DNA of 64,000 nt from assembly GCA_902594705.1 (NCBI GenBank), contig CACJNI010000002.1, forward strand, positions 62,001 through 126,000, given 5' to 3'. Source of the DNA: an uncultured Pelagibacteraceae bacterium. Its GTDB lineage: Bacteria; Pseudomonadota; Alphaproteobacteria; Pelagibacterales; Pelagibacteraceae. The notes beneath the pieces were generated by a model. It searched no databases, was not told the DNA's origin, and saw only the letters and a program-made list of their open reading frames with translations. This document shows positions 53,589 to 63,172 of this stretch, piece after piece (the first letter of the stretch is position 1; the number at the start of each line of letters is the position of its first letter). The translations under genes and the position numbers were made by a program.

Positions 53589-55163
53589 CTATATTCCTTT
53601 CACTTTTTGATGTTTAATATTTTGAGATGGTGCTTTTTTTTCACGTTTTATAAGCATTTTATTCAATGCATTTAAATATGCATTTGCTGATGCAACTAAA
53701 GTGTCTGTATCAGCAGATTGGCCTACGGTGGTTCTATCATTTTCCTCAATTTTAACGCTCACAGTTGCCTGGGCATCTGTTCCCTCTGTTACTGCATGCA
53801 CTTGGTATAGAGATAATTTTACATCATGAGGGTATAATTTTTTTATGCATTTAAATATTGCATCAACTGGTCCATCACCTGTTTCAACAGTTTTTTTAAT
53901 ATCACCGTAAACATCAAGAGTCATTTCTGCTCTTTGAGGCTCACCAGTCCCAGCAAAAACTTTTAAAGATTTTAAATTTATTGCATTGATTTTATTATCC
54001 ACAATTAAGCTATCGTCAACTAAAGCAACTATATCTTCATCGAAAATATGTTTTTTTTTATCAGCCAAGACTTTAAATTTTCCAAAAGCAGCTTGAATTA
54101 TATCATCTGTAATATCTGAATATCCTAAGTCTGATAATTTATCTTTGAAAGCATGTCTTCCAGAATGTTTACCCATTACTAAAGATGTTTTTTTTACACC
54201 AACACTTTCTGGTGTCATAATTTCATAAGTTTCTCTATTTTTTAACATTCCATCTTGATGAATTCCCGACTCATGGGCAAAAGCGTTTTTTCCAACAATT
54301 GCTTTATTAAACTGAACTGGGAAACCAGTTGCATTTGAAACAATTTTAGAAGCTTTACTTATTAATTCTGTTTTAATTCCAGTATTATAAGGCATTAAAT
54401 CATTTCTAGTTTTAATTGCCATTACCACTTCTTCTAATGCAGCATTGCCTGCTCTTTCGCCTATTCCATTTATTGTACACTCTATTTGCCTTACACCTTC
54501 TGATACTCCAGCTAACGCATTGGCTACTGCTAGTCCAAGGTCGTTATGACAGTGTGCAGATAATATTGCTTTATCAATATTTGGAACATTATTCTTTAAA
54601 TGTTTAATTGTTTTTGCAAATTCTTCAGGAATTGAATACCCAACCGTATCTGGAATATTAATAGTTTTAGCCCCACATTTAATTGCAAGCTCAACAGTTT
54701 TACACATAAAATCCATATCAGTTCTAGTTCCATCTTCACATGACCATTCAACATCATCGGTAAAGTTTCTTGCGTAGGTAACACTTTCTTTAATCGCATC
54801 TAAAACCTGCTCATTTGTCATTTCTAGTTTGTGTTTCATATGCAATGGGCTTGTAGAAATGAAAGTATGAATTCTAAATCTTGGAGCATGCTTCAATGAC
54901 TCGTGACAAGCATCTATATCTTTTTTTAAAGCTCTTGAAAGACCACAAGGTATCGAGTTTTTCATTATTTTGCTAATTTCAGAGACTGCCTCAAAATCTC
55001 CTGGTGATGCAATTGGGAAGCCCGCTTCCACGATATCTATTCCCATTTCGTCAAATACTCTTGAAATCTGTATTTTTTCCTCAACACTCATAGACGCGCC
55101 TGGCGATTGTTCGCCGTCACGCATAGTGGTATCAAATATGTATAGTCTTTCTTTGTCTGACAT
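53589..55163 (-). CDS. leuA: 2-isopropylmalate synthase
   Basis: A 524-residue enzyme, normal for LeuA. The catalytic TIM barrel has DTTMRDGEQSPGASM, the metal-binding SAHCHNDLGLAVANAL and ECTINGIGERAGNAALEEV. The C-terminal leucine-sensing domain is present (about 390-505). It condenses acetyl-CoA with 2-oxoisovalerate as the first step of leucine synthesis. It follows ilvC after 85 bases and has its own likely promoter. mreB starts 4 bases after its stop. Confidence 0.95.
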   Translation of the reverse strand: MSDKERLYIFDTTMRDGEQSPGASMSVEEKIQISRVFDEMGIDIVEAGFPIASPGDFEAVSEISKIMKNSIPCGLSRALKKDIDACHESLKHAPRFRIHTFISTSPLHMKHKLEMTNEQVLDAIKESVTYARNFTDDVEWSCEDGTRTDMDFMCKTVELAIKCGAKTINIPDTVGYSIPEEFAKTIKHLKNNVPNIDKAILSAHCHNDLGLAVANALAGVSEGVRQIECTINGIGERAGNAALEEVVMAIKTRNDLMPYNTGIKTELISKASKIVSNATGFPVQFNKAIVGKNAFAHESGIHQDGMLKNRETYEIMTPESVGVKKTSLVMGKHSGRHAFKDKLSDLGYSDITDDIIQAAFGKFKVLADKKKHIFDEDIVALVDDSLIVDNKINAINLKSLKVFAGTGEPQRAEMTLDVYGDIKKTVETGDGPVDAIFKCIKKLYPHDVKLSLYQVHAVTEGTDAQATVSVKIEENDRTTVGQSADTDTLVASANAYLNALNKMLIKREKKAPSQNIKHQKVKGI

Positions 55164-55183
55164 TGTAATTTTTTAGCTCGAGC

Positions 55184-55211
55184 ATAATACATGCTCCCGC
55201 TCAGATTGCAA
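55184..55211 (-). promoter_or_regulatory. Predicted promoter of leuA (and mre operon) with overlapping dyad
   Basis: On the minus strand TTGCAA (55206-55211) and TATTAT (55184-55189) are spaced by 16 bases, about 20 bases upstream of leuA. A 6-base inverted repeat GAGCAT-N5-ATGCTC (55180-55196) overlaps the -10 box and could be an operator; a T-run does not follow it, so it is not a terminator. It is the only gap above 60 bases in the miaA-to-rodA run. Confidence 0.45.
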
Positions 55212-55248
55212 AATAAATTGGAAAATTTAACCCAAATTTATCGTCAAA

Positions 55249-56280
<1,032 letters not shown>

Positions 56281-56288
56281 CTAATTAA

Positions 56289-56837
56289 TTATTTAAATAT
56301 ATCTGCTCCTCTTGTCATAGCTACAGCTCCAGTCCTTGAAACACTCACTAATCCAAATTTTTTTAAATCGTTTGACATTTTGTCTATTTCTCGTCTTAAA
56401 GCTGTTATTTGAATAACATTCGATTTTTTAGTTTTGTCCAGTAATATAGGATTATATTTTTTACAAGCCTTCATTGCGCCTTCTAATTTATTATTGGATC
56501 CAACTATCTTAAACAACGCCATTTCTTTAAAAATAACTGCTTTATCTTCTCTTTTAAAATCTGCAACTTTATGTACAGGAACAAGTTTTCTTAATTGAAG
56601 TTTGATTTGATTAACAACTTGTGGTGTTCCTGTAGTTACAATTGTTATTCTTGATATTTTTAACTTTTCATCAACTTGGGCAACTGCTAAAGACTCAATA
56701 TTATAACCTCTGCCAGAAAATAAACCAACTACTCTCGCCAATACACCTGCTTCATTATCTACCCAAACAACTATTATATGAGTATCGAGTTTCTCTTTTT
56801 TATTTGAAAAACTATAAGCTGATTTTGATTTAGGCAT
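56289..56837 (-). CDS. ilvH: Acetolactate synthase small (regulatory) subunit
   Basis: A 182-residue ACT-domain protein. VWVDNEAGVLARVVGLFSGR is the ACT ligand loop, followed by GYNIESLAVAQ. The C-terminal ALS_SS_C domain continues to the end. It gives valine feedback control to IlvB. The ATG overlaps the ilvB stop by one base. Confidence 0.94.
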   Translation of the reverse strand: MPKSKSAYSFSNKKEKLDTHIIVVWVDNEAGVLARVVGLFSGRGYNIESLAVAQVDEKLKISRITIVTTGTPQVVNQIKLQLRKLVPVHKVADFKREDKAVIFKEMALFKIVGSNNKLEGAMKACKKYNPILLDKTKKSNVIQITALRREIDKMSNDLKKFGLVSVSRTGAVAMTRGADIFK

Positions 56838-58603
56838 TAAACTAGTGACTTGCCTTTTCCAGTAATTCTCTTATTTTCTTGATCTTTGGGCCCTAAAATC
56901 ATCTGATTGTGAGGCTTTCCTGATGGTATCATTGGAAAGCAATTTTCAACTTTATCAACCATACAATCAAATATTACAGGTTTATCTGTATTTAACATTT
57001 CAATAATTTTATCATCTAACTCTTCTGGAGATTTTGCTCTTATACCAACACAATTATATGCCTCTGCTAATTTAACAAAATCTGGTAGAGCTGCAGTATA
57101 ACTTTCTGAATAGTTTTTATCATGTAAAAGTTCTTGCCATTGTCTTACCATACCCATGTATTGATTATTCAATATAAATATTTTAATTGGAAGTTTATAT
57201 TGCACAGCTGTGGACATTTCCTGAATTGTCATTAATACTGAAGCCTCTCCCGCAATATCAATAACTAATTTTTTTGGATGAGCGACTTGTACACCCACTG
57301 CTGCTGGTAATCCATATCCCATAGTACCTAAACCGCCAGATGTCATCCAACGATTTGGTTTATTAAATTTATAATGTTGCGCAGCCCACATCTGATGCTG
57401 TCCTACTTCAGTTGTGATATAAGAATCTTTATCTTTAGTTAATTCATATAATCTTTCAATTGCGTATTGCGGTTTTATAGTCTCTTCACTTCCAATATAA
57501 TCTAAAGATCTAACCGACCTCCATTTTTGAATTTTTTCCCACCATTTGGAAGTTTTTTGTTTATTTGATTTTAAAAATTTTGATTTTTTTTGTTTTAAAC
57601 TTTTTAAAGTAGATGAAAGAACAGTTTTTACATCTCCTACAATAGCTAAATCAACTTTAACATTTTTATTAATTGATGATGGATCTATATCAATATGAAC
57701 TTTTTTTGATTTTGGTGAAAATTCATCTATTTTTCCAGTTATCCTATCATCGAAACGAGCTCCAATGTTAATCATTAAATCACAATCGTGCATTGCATTA
57801 TTTGCCTCATAAGTTCCATGCATACCCAACATTCCTAAAAATTGATTATCATCACCTGGGAAAGATCCTAATCCCTGTAAAGTTGATGTAATAGGAAAAC
57901 CAGTTGCATAAACAAGTTCTCTTAAAAGTTCACTAGCCTTAGGTCCAGAATTAATCACCCCACCACCTGTATAAAAAATAGGTTTTGAAGATTTGCTCAT
58001 CAAATCAATTAATTCATCTATGCTATTTTGATTAAAATGATTATGAGATTTACCGTTTAATTTTTTTTCTTTTTTGGGTTTTTTATATTTTGTTTTTTGA
58101 AATTGTATATCTTTTGGTATATCCACTAAAACTGGTCCTGGTCTACCAGTAGTTGCTACCTCAAATGCCTTATGAATTGTTTCAGCTAAATCATTTATAT
58201 CTTTGACTAACCAATTATGTTTAGTGCACGGTCTGGTTATTCCTGTTGTATCACATTCTTGAAATGCATCTGTTCCAATTAAATGGGTTGGAACTTGTCC
58301 AGAAATACAAACTAATGGAATTGAATCCATGTACGCATCGGTCAAAGCTGTAACCACATTTGTTGCACCTGGTCCTGAGGTTACTAAAATAACACCTGGT
58401 TTACCGGATGATCTTGCGTATCCCTCTGCTGCATGGCCAGCACCTTGTTCATGTCTAACTAAAATATGTTTTATTGATTTAAAATTTTGTAATTCGTCAT
58501 AAATTGGAAGCACTGCACCACCCGGATAACCAAAAATGTGATCAACATTTTGATCCTCCATACACTTAAATACTATTTCAGCTCCAGAGTATAATTTTGA
58601 CAT
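56837..58603 (-). CDS. ilvB: Acetolactate synthase large subunit
   Basis: A 588-residue thiamine diphosphate enzyme. The catalytic Glu is in HEQGAGHAAEGYARSSGKPG; the FAD and central domain follow; the C-terminal cofactor site includes GLGTMGYGLPAAVG and IDIAGEASVLM with ILNNQYMGMVRQWQ. The first cofactor-metal position of the usual GD motif reads GE here, a conservative change that some alphaproteobacterial sequences share as far as I recall. It makes acetolactate or acetohydroxybutyrate. It is 41 bases after miaA and runs directly into ilvH. Confidence 0.95.
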   Translation of the reverse strand: MSKLYSGAEIVFKCMEDQNVDHIFGYPGGAVLPIYDELQNFKSIKHILVRHEQGAGHAAEGYARSSGKPGVILVTSGPGATNVVTALTDAYMDSIPLVCISGQVPTHLIGTDAFQECDTTGITRPCTKHNWLVKDINDLAETIHKAFEVATTGRPGPVLVDIPKDIQFQKTKYKKPKKEKKLNGKSHNHFNQNSIDELIDLMSKSSKPIFYTGGGVINSGPKASELLRELVYATGFPITSTLQGLGSFPGDDNQFLGMLGMHGTYEANNAMHDCDLMINIGARFDDRITGKIDEFSPKSKKVHIDIDPSSINKNVKVDLAIVGDVKTVLSSTLKSLKQKKSKFLKSNKQKTSKWWEKIQKWRSVRSLDYIGSEETIKPQYAIERLYELTKDKDSYITTEVGQHQMWAAQHYKFNKPNRWMTSGGLGTMGYGLPAAVGVQVAHPKKLVIDIAGEASVLMTIQEMSTAVQYKLPIKIFILNNQYMGMVRQWQELLHDKNYSESYTAALPDFVKLAEAYNCVGIRAKSPEELDDKIIEMLNTDKPVIFDCMVDKVENCFPMIPSGKPHNQMILGPKDQENKRITGKGKSLV

Positions 58604-58644
58604 TCAGACAATCTAGCTGAAGTTGTGCTTATAGGTCAAGCAAT

Positions 58645-59565
58645 CTATGCTGATTTAGGAAATTTTTTTATAAATGATTTAATTCTATTAAATTTTATTT
58701 TTTGCCAATCAGACATTTGTCCTCTTGCCCAAGTAGACTGTCTTTTAGCATATTGTCTTGTTTTTATTGATATTTTTTCTTTCAGTTCATTAATATTTAT
58801 TCTTTTGTCTAAGTATTCTTTAATTTCACTGAGACCGATAACTTTATTAGACGATAAATCTTTCTTTATTCGTAATTTATAATACCTTTTAGCCTCTTTT
58901 ATTGCCCCATCTTTCAACATTTCATTAGTCCTTAAGGAAATTTTTTCCAATAACTTATCTCTGGGATAATCGATATGTAATTTTATGAAACTGTCTTGAG
59001 TAAAATCAGAATATGTTTCATTATACCAATCAAACAAAGATTTATTTGTAAACTTTTTTACTTCATAGGCTCTTATTGATCTTTGCGTATCATTTTTATT
59101 AATTTTTTTTTTGCAGAGCGGGTCTAGCTTAATAAGCTCAGAGTAAAATTTAATTTGTCCTATTTTTGATTGTTTTTTTCTTATTTTATTTCTAATATAT
59201 TGAGGCACTTCGGGGATTTTAACTATTCCATCAATTAATGCTTTAAAATATAATCCGGTACCACCAACAAGAATTGGAATTTTATTCTTTTTCTTAATAT
59301 TATTAATTTTTTTCTTGGCATCCTTAAGCCAATTTCCTGTAGAATAATTATCCTTTACGCTTTTAAATCCATATAAATGATGTTTTATATTTTTTAAATC
59401 ATTTCGCTGAGGTCTTGCTGTAAGAATTTTTAATTCTTTAAATATTTGCATACTATCGGCATTTATTAACTCTCCATTTATTTTTTTTGCAAGCTGTATA
59501 GCAAATTTTGATTTTCCAGATGCTGTGGGTCCTGAAATAAGAATTATTTTGGACTTTAAGTCCAT
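58645..59565 (-). CDS. miaA: tRNA dimethylallyltransferase
   Basis: A 306-residue MiaA. P-loop SGPTASGKSKFAIQLA, the DSMQIF and TARPQ motifs, VGGTGLYFKALIDGI, RDTQRSIRAYEV-like region (NDTQRSIRAYEVKKF) and the C-terminal RQYAKRQSTWARGQ are all seen. It prenylates adenosine 37 of tRNAs that read U-starting codons. It overlaps the degP stop by one base. Confidence 0.94.
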   Translation of the reverse strand: MDLKSKIILISGPTASGKSKFAIQLAKKINGELINADSMQIFKELKILTARPQRNDLKNIKHHLYGFKSVKDNYSTGNWLKDAKKKINNIKKKNKIPILVGGTGLYFKALIDGIVKIPEVPQYIRNKIRKKQSKIGQIKFYSELIKLDPLCKKKINKNDTQRSIRAYEVKKFTNKSLFDWYNETYSDFTQDSFIKLHIDYPRDKLLEKISLRTNEMLKDGAIKEAKRYYKLRIKKDLSSNKVIGLSEIKEYLDKRININELKEKISIKTRQYAKRQSTWARGQMSDWQKIKFNRIKSFIKKFPKSA

Positions 59566-60968
59566 TAATTTAGTTTAACACCAATGTATCTTCTTTGGTT
59601 ATTGTTATTATAAATTGCGATTAGTAAACTTTTATCTTTACCTTTAAGCGCTAGTTTTACAATGTTATCTAAATCTCCAATGGTGTTGATCTTTTTCTTT
59701 TGCGCTTCAACAATAATATTATTTACTTGAAGATAATTAACTGGGCTATCTTTATCGATTTCTGTGATAACTAATCCTGTTGTATTTTTTGGTAAATTTC
59801 TTTCTTTAATATCATCTTTATTTAGCAACCTCACTTTTATTTTCAAACCATCTATTTTATCTTCTTTAGGTTTTTCTGTTACCAAACCTTGAGATTTAAA
59901 ATCTTCAGATGTTTCTAGTCTTCCAAGTATAATTTCTTTTGTTATTTCACGTTTATTTCTCCACACTTTAAGTTTTACTTTTTTTCCAACTTCAGTTTCT
60001 GCAACTATCCTCGGAAGCTCACTCATTTCATTAATTTTTTTACCATCAAATTCTAAAATTATATCTCCGGCTTTAATTCCTCCCTTGTCTGATGGACTAT
60101 TTTCAGCAACACTTGCAACAAGTGCTCCTCTTGGTTCATCTAATTTTTCAACATCTGCAATGTCTTTTGTTACAGTTTGGATTCTTACACCTAGCCATCC
60201 TCTTTTAGTTTCTCCAAATTCAATTAATTGATTAATTACTTTTTGAGCACTATTAGAAGGAATTGCAAAACCAATTCCAATTGAACCTGATTGACCTAAT
60301 ATTGCAGTATTAATTCCAACTACATCACCATCCATGTTAAACAATGGACCTCCTGAATTACCTTGGTTTATAGATGCATCAGTTTGAATGTAATCTTCAT
60401 ATCTAGAAAGACCAATACTTCTGTTTCTTGCTGAGATTATTCCAGCAGTAACTGTTCCACCTAAGCCAAATGGATTCCCAATTGCAATAACCCAATCACC
60501 AATTCTTGCAGTATCAGAGTCTCCAAATTTAACCGGGGTAAATTTCTGATCTGATTCTATTTGGAGAACTGCCAAATCCATACCAGGATCAGCTCCAATT
60601 ACTTTTGCCTTTATATTTTTTTCACCATTAACTCTAACAAAAACATCTTCCGCACCTTGTATGACGTGATTATTTGTAATTACAATTCCTTTTTCATCTA
60701 TTATGAAGCCAGATCCAAGCGCACTTGTCTGTCTCTTTTGTGGAGTTCCATAATCTTTGAACATATCTTCAAAAGGAGACCCTGGGGGAAATTCGAACGG
60801 GAATGGATTAGACCTTGTGGTTACTGTTGTTGTAGTAGAGATATTTACTACTGACGGCATTAATTTTTCAGCTAGATCTGCAAAAGACGCAGGCATATTT
60901 GCTGCGTTACTAGTATTTTGAATATTAATTGAAAATAATATTACTAATAAAATCTTTATGAATCTCAT
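59565..60968 (-). CDS. degP: Periplasmic serine protease DegP/HtrA (Do family)
   Basis: A 467-residue secreted protease from the ATG at 60968, chosen because it overlaps the preceding stop as ATGA. The signal peptide ends near NTSNAA. The protease domain carries the triad H101 (TNNHV), D131 (PGMDLAVLQ) and S205 (GNSGGPLF). A first PDZ domain (about 235-340) and a weaker second PDZ (about 390-467) follow. The loop PFPFEFPPGSPFEDMFKDYG is typical of DegP/DegQ. It degrades or refolds damaged envelope proteins. It is a partner of the hflKC gene set. Confidence 0.94.
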   Translation of the reverse strand: MRFIKILLVILFSINIQNTSNAANMPASFADLAEKLMPSVVNISTTTTVTTRSNPFPFEFPPGSPFEDMFKDYGTPQKRQTSALGSGFIIDEKGIVITNNHVIQGAEDVFVRVNGEKNIKAKVIGADPGMDLAVLQIESDQKFTPVKFGDSDTARIGDWVIAIGNPFGLGGTVTAGIISARNRSIGLSRYEDYIQTDASINQGNSGGPLFNMDGDVVGINTAILGQSGSIGIGFAIPSNSAQKVINQLIEFGETKRGWLGVRIQTVTKDIADVEKLDEPRGALVASVAENSPSDKGGIKAGDIILEFDGKKINEMSELPRIVAETEVGKKVKLKVWRNKREITKEIILGRLETSEDFKSQGLVTEKPKEDKIDGLKIKVRLLNKDDIKERNLPKNTTGLVITEIDKDSPVNYLQVNNIIVEAQKKKINTIGDLDNIVKLALKGKDKSLLIAIYNNNNQRRYIGVKLN

Positions 60969-61150
60969 CTTTTTAAATACCAAATAATAAAAAAACCAAT
61001 TACTGCAAATATTAATCCACCAGTTCTTAGTTGATTATCAGTGGCTTCTTTCAATTTCATTATCATATTTTTCATTTTTGATGGAAATATGGCGTAAAGA
61101 ATACCTTCAATAAAAAGAAATAGACCAAATGCAATGATCAATTCTCTCAT
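60965..61150 (-). CDS. DUF2065 small membrane protein
   Basis: A 61-residue protein with two membrane segments: IAFGLFLFIEGILYAIFP (about 5-23) and GGLIFAVIGFFIIWYL (about 44-59). EGILYAIFPSKMKNM and LRTGGLIFAVIGFFIIW match the DUF2065 pattern (E-G-xx-x-x-x-P, GxxxxxxGxxxxW). DUF2065 genes are often found beside hflC, as here, but the function is unknown. It overlaps degP by 4 bases and lies 5 bases after hflC. Confidence 0.85.
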   Translation of the reverse strand: MRELIIAFGLFLFIEGILYAIFPSKMKNMIMKLKEATDNQLRTGGLIFAVIGFFIIWYLKR

Positions 61151-61155
61151 TAAAA

Positions 61156-62025
61156 TTACTCTACTTTTTGATCAATATTTCCGAAAAATTTAAAAAATTC
61201 ACTGTCAGGTGAAAGTATCATTGAAGTTTCACCGCCAATTAAAGCTTTTTGGTATGCCTGCATAGCTCTGTAGAATGCAAAAAATTCAGGATCTTGTCCA
61301 AAGGCGTCAGCAAAAATCTTGTTTTTCAAACCATCACCTTCTCCTTTCATGATCTCAGATTTTTTCTGTGCATCAGCAAGTATTACGGTTACTTCTTTAT
61401 CAGCAGTTGACGTAATTGTAACTGCCATCTCTGCACCTTTTGCTCTGAATTCTTTTGCTTCTCTTTCCCTTTCGGTTTGCATTCTTCTAAAAATTGCATC
61501 ACTGTTTGCTTGAGGAAGATCTGCTCTTTTAATTCTTACATCTACAATACTAATACCAAAATTTTCTGCTTCATTATTTACACCTTCTTGAATCAGAGAC
61601 ATTTGTTTTGTTCTATCTTCAGATAAAAGTGTTTGAAGCTCTTGCTGACCAAGGACATTCCTTATTCTTGAATTTATAATTGTAGCTAATCTTGACCTTG
61701 CTACTCTTTCATTTCCAACCGATATATAGAATTTAAGAGGATCAATTATCTGAAATCTTGCAAAGGCATCGACAATAAGTCTTTTTTGATCTGATGCAAT
61801 TACTTCTTCTGGTGGTGTATCGAGATTTAAAATTCTTTTATCTAAAAATACTACGTTTTGTATAAATGGAATTTTAAAATTAATACCAGGTTTTGATATT
61901 ATTCTTTTAGGATCACCAAACTGAAGAACAATAGCTTGATTAACTTCTTTTACAATAAAAACTGAAAAGTATATTGTTGCTGCAATAAGAATTATTATTG
62001 GTAGTAAAAATTTTCCAGCTTTCAT
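61156..62025 (-). CDS. hflC: HflC protein, FtsH-modulating band-7 membrane protein
   Basis: A 289-residue SPFH/band-7 protein. One N-terminal membrane segment (about 5-25) precedes the band-7 domain with VNQAIVLQFGDPKRIISKPG and DKRILNLDTPPEEVIASDQK, VDAFARFQI and RSRLATIINSRIRNVLG. A helical coiled-coil region and the SDSEFFKFF-like SPDSEFFKFFGN end follow. It complexes with HflK around FtsH. It starts 1 base after hflK. Confidence 0.94.
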   Translation of the reverse strand: MKAGKFLLPIIILIAATIYFSVFIVKEVNQAIVLQFGDPKRIISKPGINFKIPFIQNVVFLDKRILNLDTPPEEVIASDQKRLIVDAFARFQIIDPLKFYISVGNERVARSRLATIINSRIRNVLGQQELQTLLSEDRTKQMSLIQEGVNNEAENFGISIVDVRIKRADLPQANSDAIFRRMQTEREREAKEFRAKGAEMAVTITSTADKEVTVILADAQKKSEIMKGEGDGLKNKIFADAFGQDPEFFAFYRAMQAYQKALIGGETSMILSPDSEFFKFFGNIDQKVE

Positions 62026-62026
62026 T

Positions 62027-63118
62027 TTAATTTGTCCCTGTTTTTAACTCTTGCAAAGGTAAATATGGTACTACTCCTTCACCTGAATTTTTGTCAATTA
62101 TTATTTTATTAATATCAGCCAATACTTCTTCCATAGTCTCAAGATACATCCTTTCTTGAGTTACTTTTTTAGCTTTTGCATACTCATTATAAATTGATAA
62201 AAATCTACTTGCTTCTCCTTCTGCCTTAGCAACAACTTCTTTTTTATAAGCTTCTGCTGCTTGTAAAATTTTTGCGGCCTCTCCTCGTGCTCTTGGAATT
62301 ACATCATTAGCATATGCTTCTGCTTCGTTCTTAGATCTTTCCATATCTGCCCTAGCTGCTTGGACATCTCTAAATGCATCAATAACTTGGTCTGGCGGAT
62401 CGGCTTTTTGAGTTTGTACTTGTGTAATTTGAATTCCACTTGTGTATTCATCTAAAATTTCTTGAATTATTTCTTGAGTATCAGCTTCAATAAGAGATCT
62501 TCCTTCTGTAAGAATTGGCTGTATATCAGATCGAGCAATAACCTCTCTCATTGCTGTTTCTGCAGCAGCCTTCACAGTTCCTTCTGGATCTTGAATCTTA
62601 AATAAAAAATTGCCTGCATCTTTTATTACCCAAAATACTGAAAAATCTATATTAACGATGTTTTCATCACCTGTTAACATCAGACTTTCTTCTGGAACAT
62701 CCGCAACCCCACCTGAAGAAAATCCACTATCTCTTTCTGACCTAAATCCAATATCCATTCGATTAACTTTTGTAACTTTGGGGGTTAATACACTTTCAAT
62801 TGGAAAAGGAAGATGATAATTTAATCCAGGTTGTGTAGTTTTGACAAATTTTCCAAATCTTAAAACAACTCCTTGTTCATCCGGTAAAACTCTATAAAGA
62901 CCACTTAAAGTCCAAACGATTAAAAGGATTATTAGACCAATTATTATTGGCTTAGCACCACCTTTACCGCCGCCTAAAAATCTATTTATTATTGATTGTA
63001 ATTTACTTATAACTTCATCAATATTTGGTGGAGTAGGACCTTTTCTAAATCCACCATTTCCACTACCACCTCCACCTGGAGGTGTTCCCCATGGGCTTTG
63101 ATTTCTAAAATCACTCAT
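62027..63118 (-). CDS. hflK: HflK protein, FtsH-modulating band-7 membrane protein
   Basis: A 363-residue SPFH protein. The Gly/Pro-rich N-terminus (MSDFRNQSPWGTPPGGGG) is diagnostic of HflK. The membrane helix (about 58-75) precedes the band-7 domain (YRVLPDEQGVVLRFGKFVKT). The end has the coiled-coil and RMYLETMEEVLADINKII. It forms a large ring with HflC around FtsH. It heads the minus-strand operon, divergent from mrp. Confidence 0.95.
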   Translation of the reverse strand: MSDFRNQSPWGTPPGGGGSGNGGFRKGPTPPNIDEVISKLQSIINRFLGGGKGGAKPIIIGLIILLIVWTLSGLYRVLPDEQGVVLRFGKFVKTTQPGLNYHLPFPIESVLTPKVTKVNRMDIGFRSERDSGFSSGGVADVPEESLMLTGDENIVNIDFSVFWVIKDAGNFLFKIQDPEGTVKAAAETAMREVIARSDIQPILTEGRSLIEADTQEIIQEILDEYTSGIQITQVQTQKADPPDQVIDAFRDVQAARADMERSKNEAEAYANDVIPRARGEAAKILQAAEAYKKEVVAKAEGEASRFLSIYNEYAKAKKVTQERMYLETMEEVLADINKIIIDKNSGEGVVPYLPLQELKTGTN

Positions 63119-63123
63119 AATAC

Positions 63124-63141
63124 GACACTCTATATAGTGTC
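63124..63141. repeat. 18-bp inverted repeat between hflK and mrp
   Basis: GACACT-CTATAT-AGTGTC is a perfect 6-base dyad centred in the 54-base divergent gap, beginning 5 bases upstream of the hflK start codon. Its centre is AT-rich, as in many repressor or activator operators. If it is an operator it could control both hflK and mrp. If instead it is transcribed, it would form a hairpin in the hflK leader. Confidence 0.5.
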
Positions 63142-63172
63142 TTTATTAGTAAAAACAAGATAATGGTAAATT

